DNA from: Kribbella italica
GTDB lineage: Bacteria > Actinomycetota > Actinomycetes > Propionibacteriales > Kribbellaceae
Direction of reading: 5' to 3'
NCBI RefSeq assembly: GCF_014205135.1
Contig: NZ_JACHMY010000001.1
Location: forward strand, 1,860,001 to 1,924,000
DNA: 64,000 nucleotides
Below, piece after piece: positions 45,578-53,600 of this stretch (the stretch's first letter is position 1; the number at the start of each line of letters is the position of its first letter). The notes below the pieces were generated by a model. It was not told the DNA's origin and did no database searches. It saw only the letters and a program-made list of their open reading frames with translations. The translations under genes and the position numbers were made by a program.

Positions 45578-46342
45578 ATGGCGACACTCGAGATCCGCGA
45601 CCTGCACGTGTCGGTCGACACCGAGAACGGCCCGAAGGAGATCCTGCGCGGCGTCGACCTGACCATCGCCGGTGGTCAGACGCACGCGATCATGGGCCCG
45701 AACGGTTCCGGCAAGTCCACGCTGGCGTACTCGATCGCCGGCCACCCGAAGTACAACGTCACCGGCGGCACCGTGACGCTGGACGGCGAGGACGTGCTGG
45801 ACATGGCCGTCGACGAGCGCGCCCGGGCCGGCCTGTTCCTGGCCATGCAGTACCCGGTCGAGGTCCCCGGCGTGTCGGTGTCGAACTTCCTGCGCACCGC
45901 CAAGACCGCGATCGACGGCGAGGCGCCGAAGCTGCGCACCTGGGTCAAGGACGTCAACAAGGCGCTGGCCGACCTGGACATGGACGCCGACTTCGGTCAG
46001 CGCAACGTCAACGAGGGCTTCTCCGGCGGTGAGAAGAAGCGTCACGAGATCGTCCAGCTGGAGCTGCTCGACCCGAAGATCGCGATCCTCGACGAGACCG
46101 ACTCCGGCCTCGACATCGACGCGCTGAAGATCGTCTCCACCGGCGTCAACCGGTTCGCCGAGGCCGGCGACAAGGGCGTCCTGCTGATCACCCACTACAC
46201 GCGGATCCTGCGCTACATCAAGCCGGACTTCGTGCACGTGTTCGTCGACGGCAAGGTCGCCGAAGAGGGTGGCGCCGAGCTGGCCGACGAGCTCGAGGCC
46301 AACGGCTACGAGCGGTTCCTGAAGACCGGCGCCAAAGCATGA
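45578..46342 (+). CDS. sufC: Fe-S cluster assembly ATPase SufC
   Basis: This ABC-type ATPase powers SufBCD. The 254-residue protein has Walker A IMGPNGSGKSTLAYSIAG, signature FSGGEKKRHEIVQLELL, Walker B KIAILDETDSGLDIDAL and the H-loop VLLITHYTRILRYIKP. It follows the ferredoxin by 24 bases and overlaps sufS by four bases (ATGA). Confidence 0.97.
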   Translation: MATLEIRDLHVSVDTENGPKEILRGVDLTIAGGQTHAIMGPNGSGKSTLAYSIAGHPKYNVTGGTVTLDGEDVLDMAVDERARAGLFLAMQYPVEVPGVSVSNFLRTAKTAIDGEAPKLRTWVKDVNKALADLDMDADFGQRNVNEGFSGGEKKRHEIVQLELLDPKIAILDETDSGLDIDALKIVSTGVNRFAEAGDKGVLLITHYTRILRYIKPDFVHVFVDGKVAEEGGAELADELEANGYERFLKTGAKA

Positions 46343-47595
46343 CCGACGCCCGGACCTTCAGCAGTCCGCTGGACCTGCAGTCGGTCCGGGCGGACTTCCC
46401 GATCCTGTCCCGCGAGCTCGCGGGCGGGTTCCCGCTGGTCTACCTGGACTCGGCCAACTCCTCGCAGAAGCCGGCGCAGGTCGTGAAGGCGCTGGAGGAG
46501 CACTACCTCCGGCACAACGCGAACGTGGCCCGCGCGATGCACCAGCTCGGTGCGGAGGCGACGGCGGCGTACGAAGGCGGTCGCGACAAGGTCGCCGCGT
46601 TCATCGGGGCGGCCAACCGCGACGAGATCGTCTTCACCAAGAACGCCTCCGAGGCGCTCAACCTGGCGGCGTACACACTCGGTGCCTCGCTGAAGCCGGG
46701 GGACGAGGTGGTGATCTCCGAGATGGAGCACCACAGCAACATCGTCCCGTGGCAGCTGGCCTGCGAGCGGTCCGGCGCGACGCTGAAGTGGTTCGGCGTC
46801 ACCGACGAGGGCCGCCTCGACCTGACCAATGTCGACGAGCTGATCAACGAGCGCACCAAGGTCGTCTCGCTGACCTGGGTGTCGAACGCGCTCGGCACGA
46901 TCAACCCGATCAGCGACATCGCCGCCAAGGCGCACGCCGTCGGCGCGGTGATGGTCGTCGACGCGTCGCAGGCCGTGCCGCAGTTCCCGGTCGACGTCTC
47001 GACGCTGGGTGCCGACCTCCTGGCCTTCACCGGCCACAAGGTCGTCGGCCCGACCGGCATCGGCGTGCTCTGGGGCCGGTACGACCTGCTCGCCTCGCTG
47101 CCGCCGTTCCTCGGTGGTGGCGAGATGATCGAGGTCGTCCGGATGACCGGTTCGACGTACGCGCCGCCGCCGGCCCGCTTCGAGGCCGGTACGCCGCCGA
47201 TCGCGCAGGCGGTCGGGCTCGGCGCCGCGCTGGACTACCTGTCCGGGATCGGGATGGACAAGGTCGCCGCCCACGAGCAGGCCATCACGGCGTACGCGCT
47301 GGAGGGGCTGCAGACCGTACCGGGCCTGAAGATCCTCGGGCCGGCCACCGCGGTCGACCGCGGTGGCGCGATCAGCTTCGAGCTGGACGGCGTCCACCCG
47401 CACGACGTGTCGACCGTGCTGGACACCCGCGGCATCGCGGTCCGCGCCGGGCACCACTGCGCGCGGCCGGTGCACGAGCGGTTCGGAATGCAATCGTCGA
47501 CCAGAGCGTCTTTCTACCTGTACACGACACCCGAGGAGATCGACGCGCTCGTCGACGGCCTCGGCTTCGTCCGATCGTTCTTCAAGGTGGACTGA
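46339..47595 (+). CDS. sufS: Cysteine desulfurase SufS
   Basis: This PLP enzyme takes sulfur from cysteine for cluster assembly. The 418-residue class V aminotransferase-fold protein has the PLP lysine in AFTGHKVVGPTGIGVLWG and the persulfide cysteine in RAGHHCARPVHERFG near the C-terminus. VYLDSANSSQKPAQVVKAL begins the mature core. The ATG overlaps sufC. Confidence 0.96.
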   Translation: MTDARTFSSPLDLQSVRADFPILSRELAGGFPLVYLDSANSSQKPAQVVKALEEHYLRHNANVARAMHQLGAEATAAYEGGRDKVAAFIGAANRDEIVFTKNASEALNLAAYTLGASLKPGDEVVISEMEHHSNIVPWQLACERSGATLKWFGVTDEGRLDLTNVDELINERTKVVSLTWVSNALGTINPISDIAAKAHAVGAVMVVDASQAVPQFPVDVSTLGADLLAFTGHKVVGPTGIGVLWGRYDLLASLPPFLGGGEMIEVVRMTGSTYAPPPARFEAGTPPIAQAVGLGAALDYLSGIGMDKVAAHEQAITAYALEGLQTVPGLKILGPATAVDRGGAISFELDGVHPHDVSTVLDTRGIAVRAGHHCARPVHERFGMQSSTRASFYLYTTPEEIDALVDGLGFVRSFFKVD

Positions 47596-47596
47596 T

Positions 47597-48055
47597 ATGC
47601 AGCTGGACAGTCTGTACCAGGAGATCATCCTGGACCACTACCGCAGCCCGCACCACGCGGGTCTGTCGGAGCCGTACGACGTGGAGGTGCACCACGTGAA
47701 CCCGTCCTGCGGGGACGAGGTCACGCTGCGCGTCGAGCTCGACGGCGAGACCGTGACCGGCGTGACGCACCAGTCGGTCGGCTGCTCGATCAGCCAGGCG
47801 GCGACCTCGGTGATGACCGACCTGGTGATCGGCAAGCCGGTCACCGAGGGCATGGCGGCGTACGAGAAGTTCCTGGAGCTGATGCAAGGCCGGGGCACCG
47901 TCGAACCGGATGAGGAAGTCCTCGAGGACGGTGTCGCCTTCGCGGGCGTCGCGCAGTTCCCGGCCCGGGTGAAGTGTGCGCTGCTGGGCTGGTCGGCCTG
48001 GCGCGACGCCACCGCCCAAGCGCTTGCCAAGACAGAGGGAGTCACCAATGCCTGA
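47597..48055 (+). CDS. sufU: Sulfur-transfer scaffold SufU
   Basis: This zinc-containing sulfurtransferase partner of SufS has 152 residues. It has LYQEIILDHYRSPHHAG at the start and the three conserved cysteines in NPSCGDEVTLR, VGCSISQAATS and VKCALLGWSAW. The ATG lies one base after the sufS stop. The gene overlaps the sufT start by eight bases. Confidence 0.95.
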   Translation: MQLDSLYQEIILDHYRSPHHAGLSEPYDVEVHHVNPSCGDEVTLRVELDGETVTGVTHQSVGCSISQAATSVMTDLVIGKPVTEGMAAYEKFLELMQGRGTVEPDEEVLEDGVAFAGVAQFPARVKCALLGWSAWRDATAQALAKTEGVTNA

Positions 48056-48431
48056 CCAGACCGAAGAGAAGATCGAGCTGCCCGAGGTGGATCTCGAGGC
48101 AGCCGCGGCCCCGGCCGGCGGCAGTGTCGCTGTCGAGGACGTGACGGAGGCGCTCAAGGATGTCGTCGACCCCGAGCTCGGCATCAACGTCGTCGACCTC
48201 GGCCTGATCTACGGCGTCACCGTCGACGACAGCAACACCGCGATCATCGACATGACGCTGACGTCCGCGGCCTGCCCGCTGACCGACGTGATCGAGGACC
48301 AGACCCGGATGTCGCTCGACGGTCTGGTCAACGACTTCCGGATCAACTGGGTCTGGATGCCGCCGTGGGGCCCGGAGAAGATCACCGACGACGGCCGCGA
48401 GCAGCTCCGCGCGCTCGGCTTCAACGTCTGA
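48048..48431 (+). CDS. sufT: DUF59/SufT-like iron-sulfur assembly factor
   Basis: This 127-residue MIP18/DUF59-family protein is thought to help deliver or mature clusters. The family motif DPELGINVVDLGLIYGV and the reactive cysteine in TSAACPLTDVIEDQTRM are present. It ends the suf operon and is followed by a hairpin terminator. Confidence 0.92.
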   Translation: MPDQTEEKIELPEVDLEAAAAPAGGSVAVEDVTEALKDVVDPELGINVVDLGLIYGVTVDDSNTAIIDMTLTSAACPLTDVIEDQTRMSLDGLVNDFRINWVWMPPWGPEKITDDGREQLRALGFNV

Positions 48432-48451
48432 GCTTCCCCAGTACTGCGTTG

Positions 48452-48476
48452 GCCCGGGTCAGGTGGCCCGGGCTTT
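48452..48476 (+). terminator. suf operon terminator
   Basis: GCCCGGG at 48452-48458 and CCCGGGC at 48467-48473 form a perfect stem, followed by TTT. It ends the suf message just before the cupin gene. Confidence 0.75.
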
Positions 48477-48498
48477 CGCATGCCGCGACAATGGCTGG

Positions 48499-48870
48499 AT
48501 GAGCGAACCGGTGCGCGTGATCCGCGAGGTCGACCTGATCGAGTCCGACCCGACCAGCGGCATGCTCCGGAAGAAGGCCTTCGAGCTGCCGATCCTCTGG
48601 GCCGGCCGCGTCGAGACCGCGCCCGGCGCGATCTCCGGCTGGCACCACCACGATCGCAACGAGACCAGCCTGTACGTCGTCTCCGGCATCCTCCGCCTGG
48701 AGTTCGACGGGGGAGAGGGCTACCTCGACGCGGAAGCCGGCGACTTCATCCACGTCCCCGCGTTCACCATCCACCGCGAGTCCAACCCGACCGACGAGCC
48801 GTCGGTCGCGATCATCGCCCGCGCCGGCGGCGGCATCCCCACGGTCAACATCGAGGACTTCCGCCGGTGA
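48499..48870 (+). CDS. Cupin-domain protein
   Basis: This small cupin of 123 residues has the metal-binding motif GWHHHDRNETSLYVVSG and a second cupin box (GDFIHVPAFTIHRESNP). Many cupins are dioxygenases or isomerases, and the substrate is unknown. The ATG at 48499 has no clear ribosome binding site, but GACAAT at 48487-48492 could be a -10 box giving a leaderless message. It overlaps the next gene by four bases. Confidence 0.85.
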   Translation: MSEPVRVIREVDLIESDPTSGMLRKKAFELPILWAGRVETAPGAISGWHHHDRNETSLYVVSGILRLEFDGGEGYLDAEAGDFIHVPAFTIHRESNPTDEPSVAIIARAGGGIPTVNIEDFRR

Positions 48871-49496
48871 CTCGCGTCGTCTCCGTCGCACCCGAGCGGC
48901 TCGAGCGCTGGCTGACGGGCTTCGGCGAGCGGCACGGCGAGACGTCGTACGACGTACGCCCGGAGTTGGTGCGGTTGGTAGGGGAGGACGGTGCGATCGC
49001 CGAGGTCGCCGTGCCGTTCGGGCCGCTGGGTGAGCTGACGCGCGAAGGGCTGGTCGCTCATGTGCTCGCCGATCATCGGCTCGGGTTGCTGCTGGTACGA
49101 CGAGGAGGCTACGGCGCTGGCGTGTTCGTCAGCGGCAAGCTCACCGACTCCAAGGTCGGATCCAGGCACGTGCAGGGTACGACGAAGGCCGGCGGCTGGT
49201 CGCAGCAGCGGTTCGCCCGGCGGCGCGACAACCAGGCGCGGGAGGCGTTCAACGCGGCGACCGAGGTCGCCGTACGGATTCTGGCGCCGGCCAAGCTGGA
49301 CGCGCTCGTGACCGGGGGAGATCGCAAGGCGATCGACACCGTGCTGGAGGACCCGAGGCTCAAGGAGCTGAGGAGCCTGGTCCGGCCGCCCTTTCTGGGG
49401 GTGGCCGATCCCAAGCAGAAGGTCCTCGAGCAGGCCGGCGTCGACGCCCGGGCGCTCCGGATCGAACTGACCGACCCGGATCAGCCCTCGCCGTAG
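48867..49496 (+). CDS. acVLRF1-family peptidyl-tRNA hydrolase
   Basis: This actinobacterial homolog of the Vms1/release-factor-1-like (VLRF1) proteins cleaves peptidyl-tRNA in ribosome rescue. The 209-residue protein carries the family loop GTTKAGGWSQQRFARRRDNQ near residue 110, with the conserved Gln in place of the release-factor GGQ. It overlaps the upstream cupin by four bases and the convergent gene by 16 bases. Confidence 0.9.
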   Translation: MTRVVSVAPERLERWLTGFGERHGETSYDVRPELVRLVGEDGAIAEVAVPFGPLGELTREGLVAHVLADHRLGLLLVRRGGYGAGVFVSGKLTDSKVGSRHVQGTTKAGGWSQQRFARRRDNQAREAFNAATEVAVRILAPAKLDALVTGGDRKAIDTVLEDPRLKELRSLVRPPFLGVADPKQKVLEQAGVDARALRIELTDPDQPSP

Positions 49497-50026
49497 AGCT
49501 TCCGGAAGTCGATCAGCGTGTCGCGGTAGAACTCGTAGTCCTCGGTCAGCTTCGCGCGGGTGAACAGCTCGCGGTCCAGCTCGTGCGTCCGCAGCCCGAG
49601 CTCGGTCCAGAACCCCTCGTCCGGGATCTCGTCAGCGCCGTCGGGCAGGAACTTCAGTGCCTCGCCCATCGCGTCGCGCGCGAACTCCCAGTTGAGCTCG
49701 ACCGGCGCCCGGTCCTGCCCCGGCTGACCGGTGTAGTCCAGGTCCGCGTCCTGCGCGCGCTGCGCCCACACCGACGCCAGCTGCACCCAGTCGCCCGCGT
49801 CCAGCAGCAGCGAGTTGCCGAGACCGAACCGGGCCTCGCTCAGTCGCGCCGCCTCCTCGGTCCGGTACAGCACCTGCACCTCGCCGGCCGGCGAGGTGAC
49901 CGTCCAGGCCTCCTCGCCCTCGGTCCGGCTCGTCTCGGGCGTCGCGGTCACCCGCGGCGCTTCGACGGCGGTGGCCAGCACGCTCAGGTAGACCTCTGCC
50001 TCGGCCAAGGTCCTCGCGGTCAGCAT
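49481..50026 (-). CDS. Small partner protein A behind the giant protein gene
   Basis: This 181-residue protein has no assigned family. The C-terminal 95 or so residues resemble the neighbour upstream: LLDAGDWVQLAS and ALKFLPDGADEIPDEGFWTE correspond to LLDAGQWMSVAD and VIKFVPPDGDAVPDDAFWTD there, and both end in a similar charged stretch. The N-terminal part is different and lacks the cysteine pairs. The start ATG shares one base with the stop of the upstream gene (TGATG), so translation is coupled. There is no signal peptide or membrane segment. It could be an immunity protein, chaperone or regulator for the giant protein. I cannot tell which. Confidence 0.85.
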   Translation of the reverse strand: MLTARTLAEAEVYLSVLATAVEAPRVTATPETSRTEGEEAWTVTSPAGEVQVLYRTEEAARLSEARFGLGNSLLLDAGDWVQLASVWAQRAQDADLDYTGQPGQDRAPVELNWEFARDAMGEALKFLPDGADEIPDEGFWTELGLRTHELDRELFTRAKLTEDYEFYRDTLIDFRKLYGEG

Positions 50027-50568
50027 CAAACAACTCCCGGATCGCTGTAGCTGTCACGGACGACGAGCAATCGCTCCACCCGGAACCTACCCGGTTCGGC
50101 GGCGCGGAGTGCACGCCCCTCGTCGGTCCAGAAGGCATCGTCCGGTACGGCGTCGCCGTCCGGCGGCACGAACTTGATCACTTCCTCGACAGCGGCCCGG
50201 GCGATCGCCATCACCGTCGCGGCCTGCTGGTCGCCGGCCGCCGCGTCCTCCGGCACGGAAGAGGCCGCGCTGTCGGCGACCGACATCCACTGCCCGGCGT
50301 CCAGCAGCTCCGACGGCTCGGGCCCGCCGAAGTTCGGGAACGGCCCGGTCGCCTCGGTCTCCGGCAGCCCGAACAGGTACTCGCGAGAGGCGCCACAGCC
50401 CGAGCAGACCCCGGCGTAGCTGATCACCAGCTCGCCGTCCTCGTCGGCCAGCCCGTGCTCCCACGGCGTCTCGATCGAGCCGCAGTCCGGGCACGGGTTC
50501 AGCTCCAGGAACAGCAGCGTCTCGTCACCGGTCCTGGCGATCGCGTACGTCGGGTCGTGGTCGCTCAC
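50026..50568 (-). CDS. Small partner protein B with zinc-ribbon-like CxxC pair
   Basis: This 180-residue protein of unknown function has the two CxxC pairs CPDC and CSGC near residues 32 and 62 and the C-terminal module shared with partner A. GTG at 50568 was chosen because GGGAG ends four bases earlier. A GTG 21 bases upstream is also in frame. The gene starts 28 bases after the giant gene, and the junction consists of a 16-bp repeat. The cysteine pairs suggest zinc binding and perhaps a scaffold or chaperone role. Confidence 0.85.
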   Translation of the reverse strand: MSDHDPTYAIARTGDETLLFLELNPCPDCGSIETPWEHGLADEDGELVISYAGVCSGCGASREYLFGLPETEATGPFPNFGGPEPSELLDAGQWMSVADSAASSVPEDAAAGDQQAATVMAIARAAVEEVIKFVPPDGDAVPDDAFWTDEGRALRAAEPGRFRVERLLVVRDSYSDPGVV

Positions 50569-50571
50569 CGG

Positions 50572-50619
50572 ACTCCCATCTCCCTGCACTCCCGTCTCAC
50601 TGCACTCCCATTCCGCTGC
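50572..50619. repeat. Three copies of a 16-bp tandem repeat at the giant/partner B junction
   Basis: Units start at 50572, 50588 and 50604, each with ACTCCC at its start and TGC at its end. On the minus strand each unit shows GGGAGT, a purine-rich run that can act as a ribosome binding site. The repeat spans the last codons of the giant gene and the start region of partner B. Because 16 is not a multiple of three, a change in copy number would alter the C-terminus of the giant protein. Confidence 0.75.
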
Positions 50620-53600
50620 CGCGCTTGCCGCGGGCCATCGCCACGTGCCGCGCGGCGTGCGCCTTCGCGCCCTGCGCCTCCTCCGGCGCGTTGTGCGGAC
50701 CCGACCGGGTGTGGTCGAGCCCGGTCAGCGCCGAGGCCGCTACGCCCTTCTCCTCGAGCGCCTGGACGACGGTCCCGCTGAACCGCTCGCCGGCGCCCTT
50801 GGCGTCGTACAGCTTGCGCAGGTCGATCTTGTTGCCCTCGGCCAGCATCGCCAGCGACGGGTGCAGCGCCCCGAACGCCGCGCCGTACCCGTTGTCGTCC
50901 TTGCTGGTGCCGACCATTGTGCCGTTCGGCAGCGCACGGTAGACCTGCTGGGCGCCGTCCTGCTGCTTCATCGTGACGACGACCTCGACCTGCTCCTTGC
51001 GGGCCCGGTCGAGCGCGTCGACCAGCGGCTTGTACGGCGCGACGGTCTTCGAGCCGTCGGCGCCGGTGACGACCTCGCTGGCCGCCACCCGTCGTACCGG
51101 TACGCGCTTGGCCAGCTTGGCGAGCTCGTCGGGGTTCCAGTGCTGCATCGGCGCCTGGCCGGCTTCCATCCGGGCCTGCATCGCCTCGAAGTCGTGCCGG
51201 AACATGCTCAGCGTGACGACGCCGGTCGCGGCGTTCTCGAAGGTCGCCTCGTGCGTGACCTTCGTCTGGTGGTCGCGGGTCGTGCGCTGCCGCCGGGCGT
51301 CGACGTGGAACGTCACCAGGAGCTGCACCGTGACCAGCTCACCGGACTCGTTGGAGTTGGTCTCGTCACGGTTGCCAGAGGTGTCGCCGCTCCGCTCCTT
51401 CGCCTGCTCACCGAACGAGGCCCCGGCCTTCAGCCCGGTGGTCGGATCGGAGGTGCCGATGTTCTGGCTGGTGGGGGCCAGCCGGGTGCTCTCCTGGCTG
51501 GTGTTGACGGCGACCTGGTGACGGTGGGCCTCACCGACCTGCGCGTGCTCCGAGCTGTCGGAGACGAGCTGCAGGCCGGACAGGTCGGCGCGCAGCCGCA
51601 GCCGGACCTGGCGCGAGCCGTGCCCAGGCACCGGCAGGCCCGGCGTCCAGGGACTGCCCGTACCGTCGGAACGCTCGAACGCGATCCGCCGGGCACTGCC
51701 GTTGAGCTCCTCGCGAATGATGCCCTTGTGCAGCTGGACGCCGGCCCGGGTCAGCCAGCGCCGGCCGCCCAGCTCGCTCGTCACCCGGGAGACGAGCGCG
51801 TCGTCGAAGTCCGGGTCGTCGATCGTCTCCTGCTCGTTGGGCAGCTCGCCGTTCTGGTCGTGCAGCTGGATCCCGCGCAGGAACTTCTGCGTGGACAGCA
51901 CGACCGGGCGGTGGTCCGTGTACTCCGGGGGCTTCAGCGGCACCTGGTTGACGTCGGAGGCCGGTACGAGCAGGGTCAGGCGACCGCTCGCCTCGCGGCG
52001 GTGCGGTGCCGGCCGCTTCTCGTCGCTGCGGAACCGGTCGGCGGTCTGGCGCAGCTTGCCCTTGGTCTCGGCGCCGGCGCCCGGTGTCTCCTCGACCTCG
52101 ATGACGAGCCGGAAGTCGTGCTCGACCCGCTTGGTCTTGGACCACAGCGCGCGGCTCAGGTGGGTGTTCTGGTCGACGACGTTGACCGACTCGGACGTGG
52201 TCAGCTCGGTGCTCAGCCCCGCCGACCCGGCGTCGCCGTCGGTGAGCCCGGCCCCGAGATCGGCGCCGTAGCCGACGCTGCGCGTGATGCCACGGCCTTC
52301 CTCGGTGTAGTCGTAGCCCTGCAGGATGATCAGCGCGTTCTCGGTCTGCTCCGGCTCGGCTGCCGCGCCCTCGCCCGCCGCGGCCGGCTGCGGGGGCTTG
52401 CCCTCGCTCGGTGCCTCGTCGATCGTGATCGGGCCGGTGCGCACCATCCGGACCCGGATCCGCAGGTTGCGCGCGGCCGACGTACCGGGTTCCTCGCCGC
52501 CGAACGGCAGCTCCAGGTTGAAGCCGGTCGGGTCCTTGACCTTCTCCGCGTGCCCCCGCCAGCGGATCCCCGCCAACTGGCTCCGGATCGCCGCGCCGAC
52601 CGCCGGGTCACCGGCAGCGTCCGGCACCGCCTCGGCGACCGCGGCGCTCACCTCGCGCTCCATCGTGGTGACGTTGCCCTCGCCGTCGCGGAAGACGTCG
52701 CGGTCGACCAGCCCGGCGCCCATCGTGGTCCGGTAGTGGTTCGGCAGTTGCGCCTCGGCCCGGGTCTTCGCGACCTTCTCGGCGTCGGCGGCGACCTGAT
52801 CGAACGTCTCCGGCTGCGCCCGCGGCTTGGTGATCTTCGCCGTCCGGGGCAGCAAGGCCTTCAGCTTCTCGTCGGTGTGGGTGGCCGCGAGCCCGGTGGT
52901 GACGCCCTGCTTGTCCCGCTGGTAGCGCCGGATCATCGCCGTGGAGGTCCGCCGGTCCAGGCTCAGGTTGCCGTCCTGCATCCGCTCGACCGCGTCCGCG
53001 ACCTTCTCCAGCGGCAGGTCGAGGTCGCTGTCGCCGTACATCTTCAGCGCGTCCCGCTCCGGGATCGTCAGCATCACCGTGCCGGTGTCGAGCTCGACCT
53101 TCTCCGGCGCGGCCAGCCCGGCCGCCTTGATCTTCGCCTCCAGCTTGAGATCGCCGACGAACTGGTAGTGCTGCCCGTCCTTGATGTTCAGCCGCTCGAC
53201 GCCGCGGATCGCCAGCTCGTTGCTGGAGCTGGAGATGTTGCCCGACCGGTTCACCCCGACCGAGCCGTTCCAGCCGTCGCCGGTCGCTTCGGTCATCCCG
53301 GTGCCGCCGCCGATTCCGGCGGTGTTCCCGGTCGAGCTGCCGGTGGTGAAGCCGGCGCTGTCCAGCGTCAGGTTGATGTCGCCGATGATCGGGTGCCCGC
53401 TGCCGACGTACCGGAGGTTCTCGATCTTCGTGGTCAGCGTGATGCTGCCGCGGCGCGGGGTGAGACCGCGCTGGGCGAGCGCCTGCAGCGCGTCCGAGGG
53501 CGCCGGGCTGACCGCGAAGTCCGTCCGGTACTCGGTGGTCAGCATCTCGGGGTGCGCGTTCAGGTTGCGCACGTTGACGAAGCCGGCCAGGTGGTGCAGG

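Noticed and set aside
50597..51180. A nuclease or other known toxin domain at the end of the giant protein
   Set aside because: No catalytic motif of a known polymorphic toxin family was recognised in the last 200 residues.
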